From contig NZ_JAJNCY010000010.1 in the NCBI RefSeq assembly GCF_021026335.1, forward strand, positions 62,001 through 126,000: a DNA stretch of 64,000 nt. The letters are read 5' to 3'. The position numbers and the translations under genes were made by a program. Each line of letters opens with the position of its first letter. Position 1 is the stretch's first letter. The notes under the pieces were generated by a model that saw nothing but the letters and a program-made list of their open reading frames with translations, did no database searches and was not told where the DNA came from. Positions 37,405 through 46,321 of this stretch are shown piece by piece. Source of the stretch: Rhizobium sp. C1 (GTDB lineage Bacteria; Pseudomonadota; Alphaproteobacteria; Rhizobiales; Rhizobiaceae).

Positions 37405-37430
37405 ACGGGCGGCCTGGCCGCCCGTTTTTC
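37405..37430 (+). terminator. Rho-independent terminator of grpE
   Basis: ACGGGCGGC at 37405-37413 pairs with GCCGCCCGT at 37417-37425 around a CTG loop, followed by TTTTC. Confidence 0.87.
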
Positions 37431-37443
37431 TTTGGAGCCTCGG

Positions 37444-38433
37444 TCAGCGGTCGATGAGCAAAACCTTGCCGCATGCTGAAAGCGTTTCCGCATCCGCAAG
37501 TGCTGCCGAAATGTTCGCAAGGCCATGGCGGCTCCGCACGGCCGTGGTCAACCGCCCCGAAGCGATCAAACTTGTCACCTCGGCATAGGCGGCGTGGAGA
37601 CGTTCGCGCGGTGCCGTATGCACCCATTGCCGCAGATGAAAAAGATGGAAGCGCATATCGGGGTGATCGTTCCAGGCCTCTGCCGGGATTGGCTGGCCTG
37701 AGAGCAGGCCGTAGTGGATGAACTGTCCGGCGGGCTTCAGGCATGCGGCGAGCGCTTGCGCTTCCGGTCCGCCCACGCAGTCGAAGATCGTGTTGAGGCT
37801 CTTCGGGCCTGAATGCTCCAGGAGCATCATCGCCGCAGACCGATCATGTTGCCCGCGAAGCACGACAGCGTCCAGCCCGGAAAGACCCGCCTCGGCCTCT
37901 GAACTGCGAACCAGTGCGAAGGGCCGAATTCCTCTTGCATTTGCTATGGCGACCAGCATCCGCCCGATGGCGGAACCCGCGGCCGTGATCGCAATCCGGT
38001 CACCGGGCTTGAGCCCCGCCACCTCAGTCATCATCAGCCATGCCGTCATGGGATTCACATAGCTGCACGCCGCCTGTTCGTCGGATAGCGCATCTGGCAG
38101 GGGAAGGCACCAGTCCGGCGTGGTGTCTTTGAAGTCTTGCCAGCCGCCAGCGGTGCCAACGGGCAAAACCCGCATTCCGCACTTGATGTTCCGGACGGCG
38201 GCGCCGATGTCCTCAACGATCCCGGCCGCCTCGAAACCCGGCACGAAGGGCAGAGATGTGCGCGACGGATAGGCGCCGGATATCGTGATCAGATCGGAAG
38301 GATTGATGGAGCGCGCCGTCAGGCGAATGCGCACCTTGTCGTCATCCAGCGGCGGAAGGCTGACGGTTTCCATTTTGACAACGCCGGATGCGCGCCCGAA
38401 TTCGCGGACGATGGCGCGCCTCGCGTCAACCAT
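37444..38433 (-). CDS. Zinc-independent MDR oxidoreductase (quinone/enoyl reductase-like)
   Basis: A 329-residue medium-chain dehydrogenase/reductase. It has the GroES-like N-terminal domain (NPSDLITISGAYP, VPGFEAAGIVEDIG) and a Rossmann domain with AAGSAIGRMLVAIANARG. The zinc-ligand pattern of alcohol dehydrogenases is absent, as in the quinone-oxidoreductase and mitochondrial 2-enoyl-thioester-reductase group; this is my best placement. NAD(P)H-dependent; substrate unknown. ATG 38433 overlaps the ptsN stop (TGATG), so it appears as the last gene of the lpt-rpoN-ptsN operon. Confidence 0.82.
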   Translation of the reverse strand: MVDARRAIVREFGRASGVVKMETVSLPPLDDDKVRIRLTARSINPSDLITISGAYPSRTSLPFVPGFEAAGIVEDIGAAVRNIKCGMRVLPVGTAGGWQDFKDTTPDWCLPLPDALSDEQAACSYVNPMTAWLMMTEVAGLKPGDRIAITAAGSAIGRMLVAIANARGIRPFALVRSSEAEAGLSGLDAVVLRGQHDRSAAMMLLEHSGPKSLNTIFDCVGGPEAQALAACLKPAGQFIHYGLLSGQPIPAEAWNDHPDMRFHLFHLRQWVHTAPRERLHAAYAEVTSLIASGRLTTAVRSRHGLANISAALADAETLSACGKVLLIDR

Positions 38434-38897
38434 CAAGCTGCGTTCGTTCCCGCGTCCTGATTGAGGCAGGCGAAGATGGCGGGCGCGGTGTCGCAGGCGC
38501 GCAGCCGTGCTGTCAGGTCCTGGTCGCGCAGAACGCGGGCGACGCGCGACAGCGCCTTGAGGTGATCGGCGCCGGCACCTTCCGGTGCCAGAAGCAGGAA
38601 GACGAGATCGACAGGCTGGTCGTCCAGCGCCTCAAAGGCCACGGGCGTGTCCAGACGCGCAAAGACGCCGGCGATCTTCTTGATGGAATTGAGTTTGCCG
38701 TGGGGAATGGCGATGCCGTTGCCGACGCCGGTCGAGCCGAGACGCTCGCGCTGCAGGATGACATCGAAAATTTCTCGCTCCGGCAGCCCGGTCACGGCTG
38801 CTGCCTTTTCCGCGAGTTCCTGAAGCAACTGCTTTTTGGAATTGGCCTTCAGAGCCGGAATAATCGCATCCTGTTGCAGCAGATCTGCCAATGCCAT
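38433..38897 (-). CDS. ptsN: PTS IIA-like nitrogen regulatory protein PtsN
   Basis: A 154-residue EIIA-Ntr protein, the terminal phosphoacceptor of the nitrogen PTS, which links nitrogen and carbon status to potassium transport and PHB metabolism. The phosphorylated histidine is H66 in GNGIAIPHGKL. The frame extends 43 codons upstream, but ATG 38897 (MALADLLQQDAIIPALK) is the standard start. It lies 67 bases after hpf, in the conserved rpoN-hpf-ptsN order. Confidence 0.95.
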   Translation of the reverse strand: MALADLLQQDAIIPALKANSKKQLLQELAEKAAAVTGLPEREIFDVILQRERLGSTGVGNGIAIPHGKLNSIKKIAGVFARLDTPVAFEALDDQPVDLVFLLLAPEGAGADHLKALSRVARVLRDQDLTARLRACDTAPAIFACLNQDAGTNAA

Positions 38898-38964
38898 TCG
38901 ATGTTCCCCGTTCTGAAGCTGAAAGAAAGGCGGGCGCGCGGCTTTGGCGCGCCCGCCCGCTTTA

Positions 38965-39537
38965 TCAGCCCTTGACACCGGCCGGATCGATCCAGCCGAT
39001 GTTGCCGTCGTGGCGGCGATACACAATGTTCAGTTGTTCGTTACCCGCATTGCGGAACACGAAAACCGGTTCGTCGGTCATGTCGAGCGCCATTACGGCG
39101 CCGGCGACAGTCATGGTTCTGAGCCGTTTCGTGCTCTCTGCGATGATGGCCGGTGCATAGTCTTCCGGCACTTCCTCGACCTCTTCCGAGATCGAATCGA
39201 TGACGGAATAGGGCATTTCGGTGTGTTGCCCATTTCCGGCATGGTGGTCGCGCAGGCGGCGCTTGTAGCGCCGAAGTCGCTTCTCGATCCGCTCGGCTGC
39301 CGCATCATAGGCCGCCTGGGGATCGTTCGCCTCGCCGGCCGCGTGAAACACGACGCCCGTATCGAGGTGAATCTTGCAATCCGCCGCATAACGCGACGAA
39401 CCCGACTTTTCCACCGTCACCTGGCCGGAATAGCCTCCATCGAAATATTTCCCCACCGCGTCTCCGACATGGCTCTCGATCCGCTGGCGGAACGTTTCAC
39501 CGACTTCCATATGTTTTCCGGAAACTCGCACACTCAT
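38965..39537 (-). CDS. hpf: Ribosome hibernation promoting factor, long form
   Basis: A 190-residue long-form HPF that dimerises 70S ribosomes into inactive 100S particles. The N-terminal domain (1-105; MSVRVSGKHMEVGETFRQRI, and the basic KRLRRYKRRLRDHH) binds the decoding region, and the C-terminal dimerisation domain contains DEPVFVFRNAGNEQLNIVYRRHDGNIG. Located between rpoN and ptsN; in this context it has also been described as the sigma-54 modulation protein. Confidence 0.95.
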   Translation of the reverse strand: MSVRVSGKHMEVGETFRQRIESHVGDAVGKYFDGGYSGQVTVEKSGSSRYAADCKIHLDTGVVFHAAGEANDPQAAYDAAAERIEKRLRRYKRRLRDHHAGNGQHTEMPYSVIDSISEEVEEVPEDYAPAIIAESTKRLRTMTVAGAVMALDMTDEPVFVFRNAGNEQLNIVYRRHDGNIGWIDPAGVKG

Positions 39538-39736
39538 GGTTTTACCCTTCTTGTGTATTGATTTGCGAGAAACAGTCTATTCCAAGCTGCCTTCGCATCC
39601 AAGCGATTCCGACAATACTTTCGGCCTTCCATGGGGTGCGGCGCGCTTCTACTCCGGGGCTCGGAGCAAGTCAACACGCGGAACGGGTGGCCGACAGTTC
39701 CCCACGGATTGTTAGGCAAGAATTTCAGGCCTGGTG

Positions 39737-41275
39737 TCAGGAGGCGATGCGGGCCATCGCCTTCTTCTCCCGCCGGCGCTGGACGGAGGAGGGAATGTTC
39801 ATCGCGTCGCGATATTTGGCGACCGTCCGCCGCGCAAGATCGATACCGGCCGCCTTGAGGATATCGACAATGTCGTCGTCAGAAAGCACGGTATCGGCGG
39901 TTTCTTCGTTGATCATCGCGCGGATCCGATTGCGCACCGCTTCGGCTGAATGACCGTCGCCGCCTTCGGCAGAAGAGATCGAAACGGTGAAGAAATATTT
40001 CAGTTCGTAGACGCCGCGGGGCGTCATCATGAACTTGTTCGAGGTCACGCGGCTGACGGTCGATTCATGCATCTTGATGGCATCGGCCACCGTCTTCAGG
40101 TTGAGCGGCTTCAGCCCGTCGACGCCCCTGCGCAGAAATCCGTCCTGCCGGCGCACGATTTCGCTCGCCACTTTCAGGATCGTGCGCGCCCGTTGGTCAA
40201 GGCTGCGCGTCAGCCAGTTGGCGTTCTGCATGCATTCGCTGAGGAAAGCCTGATCCGCGCTGTCCCGCGGCGCATGCCGGGAGACTTCCGCATAATAGGA
40301 CTGATTGACGAGCACACGCGGCAGCGTGTCCGGGTTCAGTTCCACGTTCCAGCCGCCATCGGCCGCCGGGTTCACGACGATATCGGGAACGATGGTTTCG
40401 GATGCCGAGCGCGTGAAGGCGCTCCCGGGCTTCGGATCGAGCCGGCGGATTTCGGCGAGCATGTCGAGAAGGTCGTCCTCGTCGACCCCGCACAGCTTTT
40501 TCAGCGACTGGAAATCGCGCCGTGCCAGCAGTTCGAGATGGCTGACAAAAGCCGACATGGCCGGATCGAGCCGGTTCTTCTGACGCAGCTGGATGGCCAG
40601 GCATTCGCTCAAGGAGCGGGCGAAGATGCCTGCCGGTTCCAGCGTCTGCAGGATCGACAGGACGCGTTCCACATCGCCGACAGGCCGGCCGATGCGTTCC
40701 GCCACGCTTTCCAGTTCCGGCAGGATATAGCCGCTGTCGTCCAGAAGATCGACCAGATGCTGGGCAATCAGGCGATCGGCCGCGCCCGAGACGGCAAAGG
40801 GGATCTGCTGGTTGACGAATTCGCGGAGCGACAGGCCGGCGGCAGCGAAATCGTCCATGTCGAAATCATTGCCGTCGTCGCCCTGTCCGCCCGGCATCGA
40901 CTTCCATTGGCCGACAAGTTCGGGCGAATCCGGCCTGCGTTCAGCCTGATCGGTGTCGAAATCCGGCTCGAAATTGGCATCAAGCTCCTTGGTCAGCCGC
41001 TCGGCCTGGCCGGTATTGGCGGTCTCGAACCAGTCGCTGTCGCTGCGCGGCGCCATGGCAGCGTCGGACGACATGTCCGGCCCGTCGTCGCTCACGGGGG
41101 CTGGTGCACCATCGGATGGTGAAATTTCCAGGAGCGGGTTCTTCTGGACTTCCTGTTCGATGAATTGGGTTAGCTCGAAATGCGTCATCTGCAAAAGCTG
41201 GATCGACTGCATGAGCTGCGGCGTCATCACGAGCGATTGCGATTGCTTCAAGTGAAGGCTGGCTGACATGGCCAT
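39737..41275 (-). CDS. rpoN: RNA polymerase sigma-54 factor
   Basis: A 512-residue sigma-54. Region I (QSQSLVMTPQLMQSIQLLQM, Gln-rich, activator-contacting), a short acidic region II, the core-binding region III and the C-terminal RpoN box ARRTVAKYRDAMNIPSS are all present, along with the helix-turn-helix LKTVADAIKMHESTVSRV. The frame extends 37 codons upstream; ATG 41275 following GGGAG gives the rhizobial start MAMSASLHLKQSQ. In rhizobia it drives nitrogen-regulated genes, including nif/fix where present. Confidence 0.96.
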   Translation of the reverse strand: MAMSASLHLKQSQSLVMTPQLMQSIQLLQMTHFELTQFIEQEVQKNPLLEISPSDGAPAPVSDDGPDMSSDAAMAPRSDSDWFETANTGQAERLTKELDANFEPDFDTDQAERRPDSPELVGQWKSMPGGQGDDGNDFDMDDFAAAGLSLREFVNQQIPFAVSGAADRLIAQHLVDLLDDSGYILPELESVAERIGRPVGDVERVLSILQTLEPAGIFARSLSECLAIQLRQKNRLDPAMSAFVSHLELLARRDFQSLKKLCGVDEDDLLDMLAEIRRLDPKPGSAFTRSASETIVPDIVVNPAADGGWNVELNPDTLPRVLVNQSYYAEVSRHAPRDSADQAFLSECMQNANWLTRSLDQRARTILKVASEIVRRQDGFLRRGVDGLKPLNLKTVADAIKMHESTVSRVTSNKFMMTPRGVYELKYFFTVSISSAEGGDGHSAEAVRNRIRAMINEETADTVLSDDDIVDILKAAGIDLARRTVAKYRDAMNIPSSVQRRREKKAMARIAS

Positions 41276-41442
41276 GATGAACGCAGAACTCCCGACTTTG
41301 CATTCGACAGGATCTGCGCTCTCCCGGCGGGCAGTATCTGTCTGGCCCGAAAATTGCTTGGTTTCCCTTTCGCGGTCAAGAGCCAAACACGGATTCGGTT
41401 AAAATCAGGATCAGTTGTGCGACCCGAGGCTGAAAAATCGCC

Positions 41443-42252
41443 TCAGAGGCTGAAATTGTCGCCGAGATAGAGCCGGCGCACATCGGCATTGTTGACGATA
41501 TCGTCCGCGCGACCATGGGTCAGCACTTCCCCGGCATGGATGATATAGGCCCGGTCGATGAGGCCGAGCGTCTCGCGCACATTGTGGTCAGTGATGAGAA
41601 CGCCGATGCCGCGGCGGGTCAGGTGCCGCACCAGATTCTGGATTTCAGACACAGAGATCGGGTCGACGCCGGCAAAGGGCTCGTCGAGCAGCATGAATGC
41701 GGGCTCGGTGGCCAGCGCGCGGGCAATTTCGAGACGCCGCCGTTCGCCACCCGAAAGCGCGACCGCCGGCGACTTGCGCAGATGCTCGATGGAGAATTCC
41801 TCCAGAAGCTCGGTGATCTTGCTCTCGCGCTTGGCTTTGTTCTTCTCGCGCACCTCGAGAACGGCCCGGATGTTTTCCTCGACCGTCAGCCCGCGGAAGA
41901 TCGAGGCTTCCTGCGGCAGATAACCGACGCCGAGACGCGCGCGGCGGTACATCGGCATGGAGGTGACGTCATGGCCATCAAGCTCGATCGTGCCCGAATC
42001 GACAGGAACAAGCCCGGTGATCATGTAGAAACAGGTCGTCTTGCCGGCCCCGTTCGGCCCGAGAAGGCCGACGGCCTCGCCGCGCTTCAGGATCAGTGAA
42101 ACGCCGTTGACGACGCGCCGCGAGCTATAGGTCTTAGTCAGCTCGCGCGCGACCAGCGTGCCTTCGTAGCGTGTGGCATGGCTGTCGCTCTCATGCTCGC
42201 CGGCACCTTTCGCCGGACCCGTCTGGGCGTTCCTGTTCAGCAAGGAGATCAC
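41443..42252 (-). CDS. lptB: LPS export ABC transporter ATP-binding protein LptB
   Basis: A 269-residue ATPase powering LPS extraction by LptB2FG. Walker A LGPNGAGKTTCF, signature LSGGERRRLEIARAL and Walker B FMLLDEPFAGVDP are present, along with the typical DHNVRETL switch. A rhizobial-type N-terminal extension of about 30 residues (MISLLNRNAQTG...) precedes the core. The start is GTG at 42252, 3 bases after lptA. The gap to rpoN is 167 bases, enough for an internal promoter. Confidence 0.95.
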   Translation of the reverse strand: MISLLNRNAQTGPAKGAGEHESDSHATRYEGTLVARELTKTYSSRRVVNGVSLILKRGEAVGLLGPNGAGKTTCFYMITGLVPVDSGTIELDGHDVTSMPMYRRARLGVGYLPQEASIFRGLTVEENIRAVLEVREKNKAKRESKITELLEEFSIEHLRKSPAVALSGGERRRLEIARALATEPAFMLLDEPFAGVDPISVSEIQNLVRHLTRRGIGVLITDHNVRETLGLIDRAYIIHAGEVLTHGRADDIVNNADVRRLYLGDNFSL

Positions 42253-42255
42253 CGT

Positions 42256-42822
42256 TTATTTGCTGCGCGATTTGGGGTCGAGCTGAATCTGGACGCGGCC
42301 GCCGCAGCTGTCGAGCTGGGCCTGTCCCGTATCCATGTGCACGGTCAGCCGGCAGCCCGTGAAAACGTTGTTGCCGTCGGAGAGCACCACCTGCTTGCCC
42401 TCTAGCACGATCAGCTGCTTGGCCATTTCGAAATGGCCGCTGTCGGCGGTTGCGGTCTGCTTGTCGGAATTCAGAACCACGCCGCCATTGACGAGAATGC
42501 GGTCGATGTCGCCATTACCGGCATTGGTCATCGCCCCGCCGGCCGCAGGCGCGCCATCCTTGCTCGAAGACTTGTAATAGACCGTCATCGTCTTCGACTT
42601 CAGCATCGTCGTGCCCTGAGTGGCGACCACGTTGCCGGTAAAATCGGCCCGGTTTTCCTTGTCCTTGATCTCCAGCTTGTCGCTTTCGATATGGATCGGC
42701 TTGTCGTTGGACAGCGCAATCCCGTCCATCTTGCTGGCTGTCGCCTGGGAATAGGCGTTGGCGGGCGCAATGGCGAGCGCAGCAATCACCAGGCAAAACG
42801 TGAGATTGGCTTTGGCGGGCAT
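42256..42822 (-). CDS. lptA: LPS transport periplasmic protein LptA
   Basis: A 188-residue OstA/LptA-domain protein with a signal peptide (about residues 1-23). The beta-jellyroll pattern DKLEIKDKENRADFTGNVVATQG and QLIVLEGKQVVLSDGNNVFTG is clear. It forms the periplasmic bridge for LPS between LptC and LptDE. Two cysteines near the C-terminus (GCRLTV, DSCGGRV) could form a disulfide. Three bases separate lptC and lptA. Confidence 0.92.
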   Translation of the reverse strand: MPAKANLTFCLVIAALAIAPANAYSQATASKMDGIALSNDKPIHIESDKLEIKDKENRADFTGNVVATQGTTMLKSKTMTVYYKSSSKDGAPAAGGAMTNAGNGDIDRILVNGGVVLNSDKQTATADSGHFEMAKQLIVLEGKQVVLSDGNNVFTGCRLTVHMDTGQAQLDSCGGRVQIQLDPKSRSK

Positions 42823-42825
42823 GAA

Positions 42826-43491
42826 TTAATTGCCTTTTTCATGAATGACGTCGGCATGCATGTTCACCTGCACCCCGCCATCGAAGACGATCGTCTGGCC
42901 CTTATCTTCGATATTGATGCTTTGCGCAACTACGGTTGCCTTGGGCGCCGTGATGGACACGGTGTCTTTCGAAGTCATCGTGCCGTTCTTGACGTCGAGC
43001 TTGGCGGAGCGGAAGTTGGCGATCAGCCCGCTCGAAAGGTGCAGCGAGAAGGGTTGCGTCATGTCGAGCGTGTTTGCGCTGCGATCATAGATGCCGCCCT
43101 TCGCATTCACCTTGGCAATGATCTGGTCATTGACCGGCATCTGGGCCGCAATGTTTTCCAGTGTCATGATATTGGGCGATGCGATGCTCTGCAGGGCGCG
43201 CGCGGCGGTCATCGAATAGAAGATGCCATCGGCATTGCGCCCGGAAATCGCAGGTTTTTCCATCACGATCTGGCCGTTCTCGATCGTTGCGCCCTTCACC
43301 TCGATATTTTCGGGCAACAGGCTTCTAACGATCGATACCGCGACAAAGATCAGCGAAATCGCGACGGCCGAAGCCGGCAGCAGAATCTTCAGCCGCCGTA
43401 CGCGCTGGGAATGGCGCACAGCCTGAGAATAGGCCGCACGGCGGGCATCAAGCTCGCTGCCTCCCATGCTGTTCATCTCCAAGCTCGCCAT
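42826..43491 (-). CDS. lptC: LPS export bitopic membrane protein LptC
   Basis: A 221-residue protein with a basic cytoplasmic N-terminus (RRAAYSQAVRHSQRVRRLK), one membrane segment (about 36-56; LLPASAVAISLIFVAVSIV), and a periplasmic LptC beta-jellyroll. LptC docks LptB2FG to LptA. It is first in the minus-strand lptC-lptA-lptB-rpoN-hpf-ptsN unit. The 283-base gap to sppA is a divergent promoter region; no gene is visible in it. Confidence 0.9.
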   Translation of the reverse strand: MASLEMNSMGGSELDARRAAYSQAVRHSQRVRRLKILLPASAVAISLIFVAVSIVRSLLPENIEVKGATIENGQIVMEKPAISGRNADGIFYSMTAARALQSIASPNIMTLENIAAQMPVNDQIIAKVNAKGGIYDRSANTLDMTQPFSLHLSSGLIANFRSAKLDVKNGTMTSKDTVSITAPKATVVAQSINIEDKGQTIVFDGGVQVNMHADVIHEKGN

Positions 43492-43774
43492 CTCGTCCCT
43501 GTGTTGAAGTGGATGTCACAATAGCCGAAGCGCTAGACGCGGAATATGGTTATTTTCGCGCCGTAAACAATCGCGAGAGTGCCAAAAAACATCGGCTGCC
43601 TTATAATTTTGTCCGGGACGCATGATCTGACCGGCTCTTGAGGCAGTTTTACGGCATCTGGCGGCTTCCGGATTTGCCGCGAAGCCTTTATGGCTATGCC
43701 AATCGCTCTTGTCCGGAACGAAAGCGGCCATCGGGCCGGTCGCCACCGGGCCCGTTTCGTGAAGGAAATGCCGC

Positions 43775-44725
43775 ATGGACAATGGAATTGCCGATCGCCG
43801 CGCGCTTCGCCGCAAGGTCACCTTCTGGCGCAGCCTTGCCATCGTCGTTCTGGTCGTGGTGCTGGCGGCCGTCTGGTTCCGTTGGCCCGGCGTCGACAGT
43901 CCGGCGGTGAACCAGATCGCCCGCATCTCGATCACCGGCCTCATTCAGGACGATCAGGATCTGACGGCCCGGCTGGACCGCATCGCCAGGGCCGACAATG
44001 TCAAGGCGCTGATCGTCGACATTTCCTCCCCCGGCGGCACGACCTTTGGCGGCGAAACCATCTACAAGGCGCTGCGCCGCGTGGCTGAAAAGAAGCCTGT
44101 CGTGTCCGACATCCGGACGCTGGCGGCCTCGGCCGGCTACATGATCGCGCTGGCGGGCGACCGGATCGTTGCCGGCGACATGTCGATCACCGGCTCGATC
44201 GGTGTGCTCTTCCAGTATCCGCAGGCCAAGGAATTGCTCGACAAGATCGGCGTCTCGCTGGAATCGATCAAGTCGGCGCCGATGAAGGCCGAGCCGTCGC
44301 CCTTCAATCCGCCGAGCGATCAGACCAAGGCGATGATCAATGCCATGGTCCAGGACAGTTTCCAGTGGTTCGTGGATCTGGTGGCCGAGCGTCGCAAGAT
44401 GACGCATGATCAGGCCATGGCCGTCTCCGACGGCGCGATCTTCACCGGACGGCAGGCCCTGAAGAACGGGCTGGTCGACGAGCTTGGCGGCATGCCGGAG
44501 ATCAAGGCCTATCTGAAGACCCGCTCCGTCGATCCCAACCTGCCGGTCATCGACTGGAAGCCGGTTCCGCAAGGCTGGGCGGCGATGTTGCCCGGAGCCC
44601 TGATGCAGGCCGCCGAACGCTCCGGTCTCACTGCCGATTTTCCGGCAAGCGCATTGAAAATGCTAGGTATACAGCACTTGTTCCTTGACGGCCTTGTTTC
44701 CGTTTGGCAGGTTGATCGCGACTAA
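43775..44725 (+). CDS. sppA: Signal peptide peptidase SppA (S49 family)
   Basis: A 316-residue membrane-anchored serine protease that degrades cleaved signal peptides. One N-terminal membrane segment lies at about 20-36. The catalytic serine is S119 in LAASAGYM, with the lysine base in the SIKSAPMK segment (K166 or K171). The half-length, single-domain form is typical of Rhizobiales. Located upstream of ihfB, 123 bases before its start. Confidence 0.92.
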   Translation: MDNGIADRRALRRKVTFWRSLAIVVLVVVLAAVWFRWPGVDSPAVNQIARISITGLIQDDQDLTARLDRIARADNVKALIVDISSPGGTTFGGETIYKALRRVAEKKPVVSDIRTLAASAGYMIALAGDRIVAGDMSITGSIGVLFQYPQAKELLDKIGVSLESIKSAPMKAEPSPFNPPSDQTKAMINAMVQDSFQWFVDLVAERRKMTHDQAMAVSDGAIFTGRQALKNGLVDELGGMPEIKAYLKTRSVDPNLPVIDWKPVPQGWAAMLPGALMQAAERSGLTADFPASALKMLGIQHLFLDGLVSVWQVDRD

Positions 44726-44848
44726 AGACCCGAGGCGCCATGCGCCTTGGCAAAAACAGAGTGCAAAGATTTCGCTCCGGCGTACCGGCTTCGGCAATGT
44801 TCGAATGCCGGCGTCAGCCGGAAAACGGAAATGATCGAGGGGGAAGAC

Positions 44849-45148
44849 GTGATAAAGTCCGAATTGGTGCAGATCGTTGCTGCGCGCAATCCACATCTCT
44901 ATCACCGCGATGTGGAAAACATCGTCAATGCCGTACTCGATGAGATCACGGATGCGCTGGCTGGCGGCAATCGCGTCGAGCTTCGCGGCTTCGGCGCCTT
45001 TTCGGTTAAGAATCGCCCCTCCCGCTCCGGCCGCAATCCGCGCACGGGCGACGCGGTTTTCGTCGAGGAGAAGTGGGTTCCCTTCTTCAAGACCGGCAAG
45101 GAACTTCGCGAGCGTCTGAACCCGGGTCAGGCCGACGAGGACGATTGA
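44849..45148 (+). CDS. ihfB: Integration host factor subunit beta
   Basis: A 99-residue HU/IHF-family DNA-bending protein. Residues such as [22 protein letters not shown] and [20 protein letters not shown] are characteristic of IHF-beta. The open frame begins 34 codons earlier, but the GTG at 44849 following GAGGGGGAAGAC gives the canonical IKSELVQ N-terminus. IHF pairs with IhfA and assists sigma-54 promoters, recombination and replication. Confidence 0.94.
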   Translation: MIKSELVQIVAARNPHLYHRDVENIVNAVLDEITDALAGGNRVELRGFGAFSVKNRPSRSGRNPRTGDAVFVEEKWVPFFKTGKELRERLNPGQADEDD

Positions 45149-45257
45149 GCCTTTCGGCTGCCGTGCCGGCTTGAAAGCGCCGCATATCCCTTTATCTTAG
45201 GAGACGGATCGGAAGATATCTTCCGGTGTGTCAAATTGTGCCTGCTGGAGCCTGCGC

Positions 45258-45605
45258 ATGACGAAGAAGCTGATCAATCTGGTGATCCTCCTGCCGATCG
45301 CCATCATCCTCATCGTGCTGTCGGTCGCCAATCGTCACGCGGTCACGCTGTCGCTCAACCCGTTCGAGCCATCTGACCCGGTCCTGTCGCTGACTGCGCC
45401 GTTTTTCGTCTATCTCTTTCTGGCCGTTATTCTTGGCGCGCTGATCGGTTCTAGCCTCACGTGGTTCTCGCAGGGCAAGCACCGCAAGCAGGCTCGCCGG
45501 CAGACGCAGGAAGCCGCCCGCTGGCAGGGCGAGGCTCGGCGCAATCAGAAGCGCGCCGAAGAACTCGCCCAGCAGGTTCTCCTGCCGGTCTCGGCTTCGA
45601 AGTAA
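45258..45605 (+). CDS. lapA: LapA family (DUF1049) membrane protein
   Basis: A 115-residue protein with two membrane segments (about 6-24 and 45-66) and a basic cytoplasmic coiled tail. The pattern LSVANRHAVTLSLNPF is typical of LapA/DUF1049. E. coli LapA joins LapB in controlling LpxC levels and LPS assembly; the role here is inferred. ATG 45258 is preferred over an upstream start. Converges with the CoxG-like gene. Confidence 0.82.
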   Translation: MTKKLINLVILLPIAIILIVLSVANRHAVTLSLNPFEPSDPVLSLTAPFFVYLFLAVILGALIGSSLTWFSQGKHRKQARRQTQEAARWQGEARRNQKRAEELAQQVLLPVSASK

Positions 45606-45618
45606 ACCGGGAATCAGA

Positions 45619-46062
45619 TCAGCTTCCGCTGACCGCCTTGTTGAAGTCCGCAAAGAACTGGCCGGCCAGCTTCTTGGCGGAGGAATCGATCAGGCGCGAG
45701 CCGAGCTGAGCCAGCTTGCCGCCGATCTGCGCGTCCACCGTATAGGCGAGGATCGTCTCGTCGCCGTCTTCCGTCAGCGTCACTTCCGCGCCGCCCTTGG
45801 CAAAGCCCGCAATGCCGCCCTTGCCTTCACCGGAAATCTTGTAGCCGGCCGGCGGGTTGAGGTCGGAGAGCGTGACCTCGCCCGAAAAGGTTGCGGAAAC
45901 CGGCCCGATCTTGATCTTGACGGTGGCCGACATTTCGGTTGGTGAGGCCATCTCCAGGCTCTGACAGCCCGGAATGCAGGCCTTCAGGATTTCGGGATTG
46001 TTCAGCGCCGCCCAGACGACTTCGCGTTTGGCTGCAATGCGCTCTTCGCCGCTCATATCCAT
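45619..46062 (-). CDS. CoxG-like SRPBCC-domain protein (CO dehydrogenase subunit G family)
   Basis: A 147-residue START/SRPBCC protein related to CoxG, which anchors CO dehydrogenase to the membrane. The family start MDMSGEERIAAKREVVWAAL and GCQSLE, GPVSATFSG and YTVDAQIGGKLAQLGSRL are conserved. No coxMSL genes are in the window, so the real partner is unknown. ATG 46062 follows GGGAGGAGCG. Confidence 0.83.
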   Translation of the reverse strand: MDMSGEERIAAKREVVWAALNNPEILKACIPGCQSLEMASPTEMSATVKIKIGPVSATFSGEVTLSDLNPPAGYKISGEGKGGIAGFAKGGAEVTLTEDGDETILAYTVDAQIGGKLAQLGSRLIDSSAKKLAGQFFADFNKAVSGS

Positions 46063-46321
46063 CGTGATCGCTCCTCCCAAATGCGTGGCTCGAATGCGAG
46101 CCGTTCTTGATGAATGCTATAATATCACTTGAGGGATAAGTCTTTGCCAAGAGAGCACTTAATGTTATTTCGTGCCGATAGAGCCGAATTTGCGACAGTC
46201 GCGATTTTTGGCCCCAGGTTTGTCAGGGAAAAGCGGAGCTCTGTTTTCCCGGAAGGACAAACGGAAACAAAAGAAGCTAGATTTCGGCCCGATCCGGTTG
46301 GAAGCTAGGAAAGTGTGAATT

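Noticed and set aside
45619-46062. Evidence of carbon monoxide oxidation from the CoxG-like gene
   Set aside because: Only the SRPBCC domain is present; coxMSL and accessory genes are absent from the window.
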